Shown here: piece after piece, positions 59,897-64,000 of the stretch
Layout: every line of letters begins with the position of its first letter
Position numbering within the stretch: position 1 is the first letter of the stretch
Assembly: GCA_025356435.1 (NCBI GenBank)
Contig: JANXSY010000105.1
Location: forward strand, 21,460 to 85,459
Direction of reading: 5' to 3'
DNA length: 64,000 bases
Origin: Isosphaeraceae bacterium
GTDB taxonomy: Bacteria > Planctomycetota > Planctomycetia > Isosphaerales > Isosphaeraceae
The notes under the pieces: model-generated
Database searches by the model: none
Seen by the model: the letters and a program-made list of their open reading frames with translations, nothing else
Told to the model about the DNA's origin: nothing
Made by a program: the position numbers and the translations under genes

Positions 59897-61300
59897 TCAT
59901 CGCTTGATGACGAGGTTCGCGAGGTCGCGCCCGTACATGTCAATGATCTTGCCTGCGGCGGCCGTGACCTGCCCCTGGCCCACCGCGAGCGTCCGACCGC
60001 TCGGCATCGTCACCTTAATCGTCCAATCCCCTTCGGGAAGGGTGATCGCGAACTGGCCGAAGGCGTTGGTGCGGGTGGTCCGGTCGACGGACCGGCCCGA
60101 GCGGTCGGAGATGACGACCTCGACATTCTCCTCAGGATTGAGCGAGTCTGCCGAGACGATCTTGCCTTCGAGGATGTTTCGCTTGGGTCGAAAGGCCGGG
60201 GTCGAGGGGACGACCGGCTTGTAAGAATTGCGGCGGCCGCTCACTTCCGGCTTGGCGTCGGGGAAGCCCGGGATCGATTCGATCGCCGGGGGTTCACCGC
60301 TGCCGGGTGCGATCGGATCGGGATCGGTCGGGACGGGCGGAGTCGGACTGATCGGCGGGGGGATGGCCGTCTTCGGATCGAGAGTCACTGACCCCTTCGT
60401 CGCGGAATCTTTGAGCGGCTTGGTCGTGGGTGCGGTCTTGGTGACAGGTGCCGAAGGGCTCCCTGTCACGTCCTTCACGGTCGCCGTCTCTTTGGGCTTG
60501 ATCGGGTCGTAGGTCGCGGAGGTCGATCCGCTAGTGTTGGGATCGCCAACGGCCGAGGATTTGAGCGGGTCTCGGGTCAAGTCCGAGCCGTTGCCCGGCA
60601 GGGCGTTGCGGGTGCCACTCGATCCGAGGGGGTCGGACATGCCCTTGGTCGTGTTCAGCGAGTCGTCTCGGACCGGCTTGTTGGCCTCGGTCGAATAATC
60701 CGGCCCGTCCGCGACCGTGCTATTCAAGACCGCGCCCGGGCGGCGGTCGAAGGCGTCGGCCGACTTCTGGGTCTCGCTCGGTGCGGCCATTCCGGGGTTT
60801 GGCCCGACCCGCATTGCAGGTGTCGCGGCCATCTCGCAGCAGAGATCGGACGAAGTCGCCACGAGGCCGGTGCTGGTGACGAATGACGACGAGGGGAGAT
60901 AGGTCGTCGGGCTCAGGTAATAGGTCGGGGTCAGCGACGTGGGATAGGTCGAGACATAAGTCGTTTCGACGTAACGTCGCGGACGAAAGGCTCGGTAGTA
61001 GCGGCTCGACACGTAGGCCGTCGGGACGTAATACGCGGTCGGCACGACATCATAGACATTGGCCGACAGCGTCGTGGGGACAATCATCGACGAGGTGGTC
61101 ACGTACGACCGGGGCACGACAGTACGCGACGGGACGAGATACGTTCGAGGAAGCTCGACCACCGACGCTGTGGGGACAACTTCAACCGTCTCGACCCATC
61201 TCAGGTCGGCCTTCGCCGTAGGAATCGAAGCGGAATTCCATCCGAGCAGACACGCCCCGAGGGCCCATTTCGTCAAAGTAAGGCGGTTTCGCATGATCAT
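59897..61300 (-). CDS. Secreted protein with Tyr/Thr/Ser/Pro-rich N-terminal half and C-terminal carboxypeptidase-regulatory-like domain
   Basis: Signal peptide; RYVETTYVSTYPTSLTPTYYLSPTTYLPSSSFV; C-terminal ILEGKIVSADSLNPEENVEVVISDRSGRSVDRTTRTNAFGQFAITLPEGDWTIKV. Confidence 0.75.
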   Translation of the reverse strand: MIMRNRLTLTKWALGACLLGWNSASIPTAKADLRWVETVEVVPTASVVELPRTYLVPSRTVVPRSYVTTSSMIVPTTLSANVYDVVPTAYYVPTAYVSSRYYRAFRPRRYVETTYVSTYPTSLTPTYYLSPTTYLPSSSFVTSTGLVATSSDLCCEMAATPAMRVGPNPGMAAPSETQKSADAFDRRPGAVLNSTVADGPDYSTEANKPVRDDSLNTTKGMSDPLGSSGTRNALPGNGSDLTRDPLKSSAVGDPNTSGSTSATYDPIKPKETATVKDVTGSPSAPVTKTAPTTKPLKDSATKGSVTLDPKTAIPPPISPTPPVPTDPDPIAPGSGEPPAIESIPGFPDAKPEVSGRRNSYKPVVPSTPAFRPKRNILEGKIVSADSLNPEENVEVVISDRSGRSVDRTTRTNAFGQFAITLPEGDWTIKVTMPSGRTLAVGQGQVTAAAGKIIDMYGRDLANLVIKR

Positions 61301-61550
61301 GTCCTCGCAGAGTCTTGTCGTGGCCGACGTCTCGATCGATACGGTCATTTCAGACGTGTTAGGCCCATTATTCCAGAATACCAGAGCAATCGGTCTCGGC
61401 AAGGGTGGCGCGGGGTGACTTGGGACGTATCGTGGCCTGGTTCCTCCCCCGGGGAGTCAACAATTTGCGTGCCGCCGCCGCTTCTGGGATAATCACCGAA
61501 GTCGCCGAGCCATCGGGCCTAGACTTGTCGCGGTAAGCGGAGATCGCTCG

Positions 61551-61832
61551 ATGTTCAGCACCCGAGATGCGTCCGTGGTTCTCGATCGCGATTTCCTGGA
61601 AGTGCGCGGCAGAATCCTTGAAGTTGCCGCCACCCTGGATCGCTTCGATCGCGCCCCGCGTACCCACGCCCCGGGAGAGACCCCCGACCGACGTCTGGCC
61701 CAGCTTCGCCGGGCGCTCGAAACTCTCCTCGAACCGGGGCGTGGTCGGGCCGAGACGATCCAGCGAATCTTCTCGCTCGAATACGACTCGGAATGGCGCG
61801 AGCTCAACGGCCTTCCGCGTCCGCAAGATTGA
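61551..61832 (+). CDS. Hypothetical protein upstream of TatD-like hydrolase
   Basis: 93 aa; LDRDFLEVRGRILEVAATLDRFDRA; 24 bp before the next ORF. Confidence 0.6.
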   Translation: MFSTRDASVVLDRDFLEVRGRILEVAATLDRFDRAPRTHAPGETPDRRLAQLRRALETLLEPGRGRAETIQRIFSLEYDSEWRELNGLPRPQD

Positions 61833-61856
61833 TGACATGTATTCGAACGACACCTC

Positions 61857-62705
61857 GTGAGTCTCATCATGGATTATTTCGACCCTCACATCCACATGGT
61901 CTCCCGCACGACCGACGACTATAAACGGATGGCACTCTCGGGTTGCGTCTATGTTAGCGAACCAGCGTTCTGGGCCGGTTTCGACCGATCGGGGCCGGAA
62001 GGGTTCCGCGACTATTTCCGTCAGCTCACGGAGTATGAGGGGCTTCGCGCTCGCGCGTACGGGATCGAGCACGGGACCTGGCTCTGCATCAACGCCAAAG
62101 AGGCCGAGAATGTGGAACTGTCTCGCGAAGTCATCAAGCTGATTCCCGAATTCCTCGACAAGCCGGGCGTCCTCGGGATCGGCGAGATCGGCCTGAACAA
62201 GAACACGAAGAACGAGGCGACTGTGTTCCTCGAACATCTCGAGCTCGCAGCGCGCACTGGCGAGCTTGTTCTGGTGCATACGCCGCACCTCGCGGACAAG
62301 TATCAGGGCACGCGGATGATACTTGACATGATCCGGGGGGACCGTCGAATCGCCCCCGAACGGGTCTGCATCGACCACGTCGAAGAGCATACGATCCGTC
62401 CTGCGCTCGACGCCGGGCACTGGGTCGGCATGACGCTCTATCCGATCACCAAATGCACCCCCGCCCGCGCGGCGGACCTGGTGGAGGTCTATGGGCCGGA
62501 GCGCATCCTCGTCAACTCGGCGGGTGACTGGGGGCACAGCGATCCTTTGGCCGTCCCCGAATTCATCTTCGAGATGCGTTCACGAGGGCACGACGAATCG
62601 CTAATCCGCCGGATCGTCTTTGAGAACCCGCTCGCATTCTTCCGCCAGTCGGGGCGTTTCACCTACGCGCCGAAAGTCTCCGGTGGGGCGATCGCGAACC
62701 CGTGA
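61857..62705 (+). CDS. TatD-family metal-dependent hydrolase (Ebo-type)
   Basis: MDYFDPHIHMVSRTTDDYKRMALSGCVYVSEPAFWAGFDRSG; GVLGIGEIGLNKNT; LVLVHTPHLADKYQGTRMILDMI; CIDHVEEHTI; SAGDWGHSDPLAVPE. True start is probably ATG 61869 or GTG 61857. Confidence 0.88.
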   Translation: MSLIMDYFDPHIHMVSRTTDDYKRMALSGCVYVSEPAFWAGFDRSGPEGFRDYFRQLTEYEGLRARAYGIEHGTWLCINAKEAENVELSREVIKLIPEFLDKPGVLGIGEIGLNKNTKNEATVFLEHLELAARTGELVLVHTPHLADKYQGTRMILDMIRGDRRIAPERVCIDHVEEHTIRPALDAGHWVGMTLYPITKCTPARAADLVEVYGPERILVNSAGDWGHSDPLAVPEFIFEMRSRGHDESLIRRIVFENPLAFFRQSGRFTYAPKVSGGAIANP

Positions 62706-62780
62706 AGATCGTTCGATAGATCCGATAGGACAAACGCCCGTATCGATACGGACGTCTGCATGGGTCGATCGCAACGCCGA

Positions 62781-63002
62781 TTACTTGCTCTGGGTCTGGT
62801 TCGCATTGATCGATTCGACCTTGTCGGCCTGCTTCGTCTTTCCGGCAACATCCTTTGGTGCCGGACTGGCGGGCTTGTCAGGAGCCGGCGCGGCGGCCGG
62901 TTTTGTCCCGGCCACCACGGTCGGCCCTTCGGCGGATTGGTTGCAACCCGCGATGACCGAAAAGGTGCAGAGGATCATCGCGGCCAAGAATCGTCGCATC
63001 AT
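62781..63002 (-). CDS. Small putative lipoprotein
   Basis: MMRRFLAAMILCTFSVIAGCNQSAEGP lipobox; Ala/Pro/Lys-rich tail. Confidence 0.6.
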   Translation of the reverse strand: MMRRFLAAMILCTFSVIAGCNQSAEGPTVVAGTKPAAAPAPDKPASPAPKDVAGKTKQADKVESINANQTQSK

Positions 63003-63067
63003 CGTCGTACTCCGCGTCGAGGACTCAAGCTGGGGAGAGACCAGGAACTCGTCCATTCGCCGGGCGG

Positions 63068-63862
63068 TTACAGGGAATCCGAACTAATGACTTCCGCTCC
63101 CGCGCGGGTACCAACACCTCGGTAGGTCACTGGGTTGATCGACTGCTTGATGAAGCGGGCCGAGCCGTCCCCCATCACGAAGTTCGCACCGCCGGAGTGG
63201 AAGCTGCGAAAGCCGAACCCCCCGTAATAGGCGGCACGCGGGTCTTGCCACCAGGTCTGGATGTTGCCCTGGATGAGCAGGTCGGCGGTATAGTTCTGGA
63301 GCGGGGCGTTGATGTTCGGCACGGTGTAGCCGAACGCCGTCGGGCGGTAGTCACCAACCGTTCCGATCCAGACCGAACCGACCGACCAGAACTGGAACGG
63401 CGAGTCAGGCTCGCCTTTGAATCGCGACTGTTCGCCGACGAAGACCGTGTTGCTTAAACCGTCGGTGATGTCGGCGAAACGATAAGAGTTGCTTTTCCCA
63501 AAAGGGCCATCCTGGTAAGCCGGAAGCGCCTCGCAACTGCCGCTAGTCACGTCACCATAGACCCCGGCGTAGTAGCCGTAAAAGATCACCTCGGTCACGC
63601 CGATGTTCATCCCGTAAGAGCCGAAGGGGGTCGGGATTTGGCCCTTGGTCGGATCGTTCGGCGTCGCCCGGATGTCCGACGGGCAGATGTATCCGTTGAT
63701 ATTCTGGGAGAACCCCGTCGTGTTCTGGGTGTTCTTCGACGTGAAATTGAAGTTCAAGCTATTGTAGATGTTTCCCGATTCGATGAATGGGAGGATGTGG
63801 GTGAACATGGTGTGCTTCTTGGGATAGGAGCAGGGGCCTCCCCGATTCGGCTCATCCCTCAT
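63068..63862 (-). CDS. DUF1559 protein, C-terminal part (N-terminus absent)
   Basis: KKHTMFTHILPFIESGNIYNSLNFNF; SNSYRFADITDGLSNTVFVGEQS; FHSGGANFVMGDGSARFIKQSI. No FTLIELL prepilin segment upstream; the reading is interrupted by the edge inverted repeat. Confidence 0.85.
   Translation of the reverse strand: MRDEPNRGGPCSYPKKHTMFTHILPFIESGNIYNSLNFNFTSKNTQNTTGFSQNINGYICPSDIRATPNDPTKGQIPTPFGSYGMNIGVTEVIFYGYYAGVYGDVTSGSCEALPAYQDGPFGKSNSYRFADITDGLSNTVFVGEQSRFKGEPDSPFQFWSVGSVWIGTVGDYRPTAFGYTVPNINAPLQNYTADLLIQGNIQTWWQDPRAAYYGGFGFRSFHSGGANFVMGDGSARFIKQSINPVTYRGVGTRAGAEVISSDSL
63661..63779 (+). repeat. Left arm of perfect 119-bp inverted repeat
   Basis: Reverse complement is identical, base for base, to 63882-64000. 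Confidence 0.97.
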
Positions 63863-63881
63863 CGAAGATCCCTCGATCCCG

Positions 63882-64000
63882 ATCGGGAAACATCTACAAT
63901 AGCTTGAACTTCAATTTCACGTCGAAGAACACCCAGAACACGACGGGGTTCTCCCAGAATATCAACGGATACATCTGCCCGTCGGACATCCGGGCGACGC
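63882..64000 (-). repeat. Right arm of perfect 119-bp inverted repeat (may continue past window)
   Basis: Reverse complement of 63661-63779; the last matching base is the last base of the window. Confidence 0.97.

Overview
High-GC bacterial window whose gene content is typical of Planctomycetes (Isosphaeraceae-like, inferred): DUF1549/DUF1553 and DUF1501 pairs, PVC-type heme-binding domains, and DUF1559 prepilin-like proteins. The left end carries a tRNA-Pro(CGG) followed by tyrosine-recombinase and IS3 debris, then a secreted-enzyme block and an ArsR/DsrE/rhodanese/CoA-disulfide-reductase sulfur cluster with two decaying genes. The 2 kb to 16 kb part could be a degenerating integrated island. 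From 16 kb onward the content is mostly chromosomal-type genes: large secreted heme proteins, a Gfo/Idh/MocA oxidoreductase, a Ser/Thr kinase, transporters, a GH3-family enzyme, glycosyltransferases, T2SS GspF and an Ebo-type TatD hydrolase. The best candidates for something under-described are: (1) a 2,014-aa single ORF joining an S9 peptidase, an HELAH zincin, two c-type heme modules and a propeller; (2) a compact four-gene module at 31.8-33.7 kb (two small membrane proteins, a papain-like protease, a holin-like protein) closed by a perfect 14-bp terminator; (3) a two-gene module at 26.4-27.2 kb with a G10 tract inside a putative ribbon-helix-helix gene; (4) an exact 119-bp inverted repeat at the right edge that either is a real inverted duplication or a fold-back assembly artefact. 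No rRNA or CRISPR array was found. All family calls come from reading translated sequence, without any database search.
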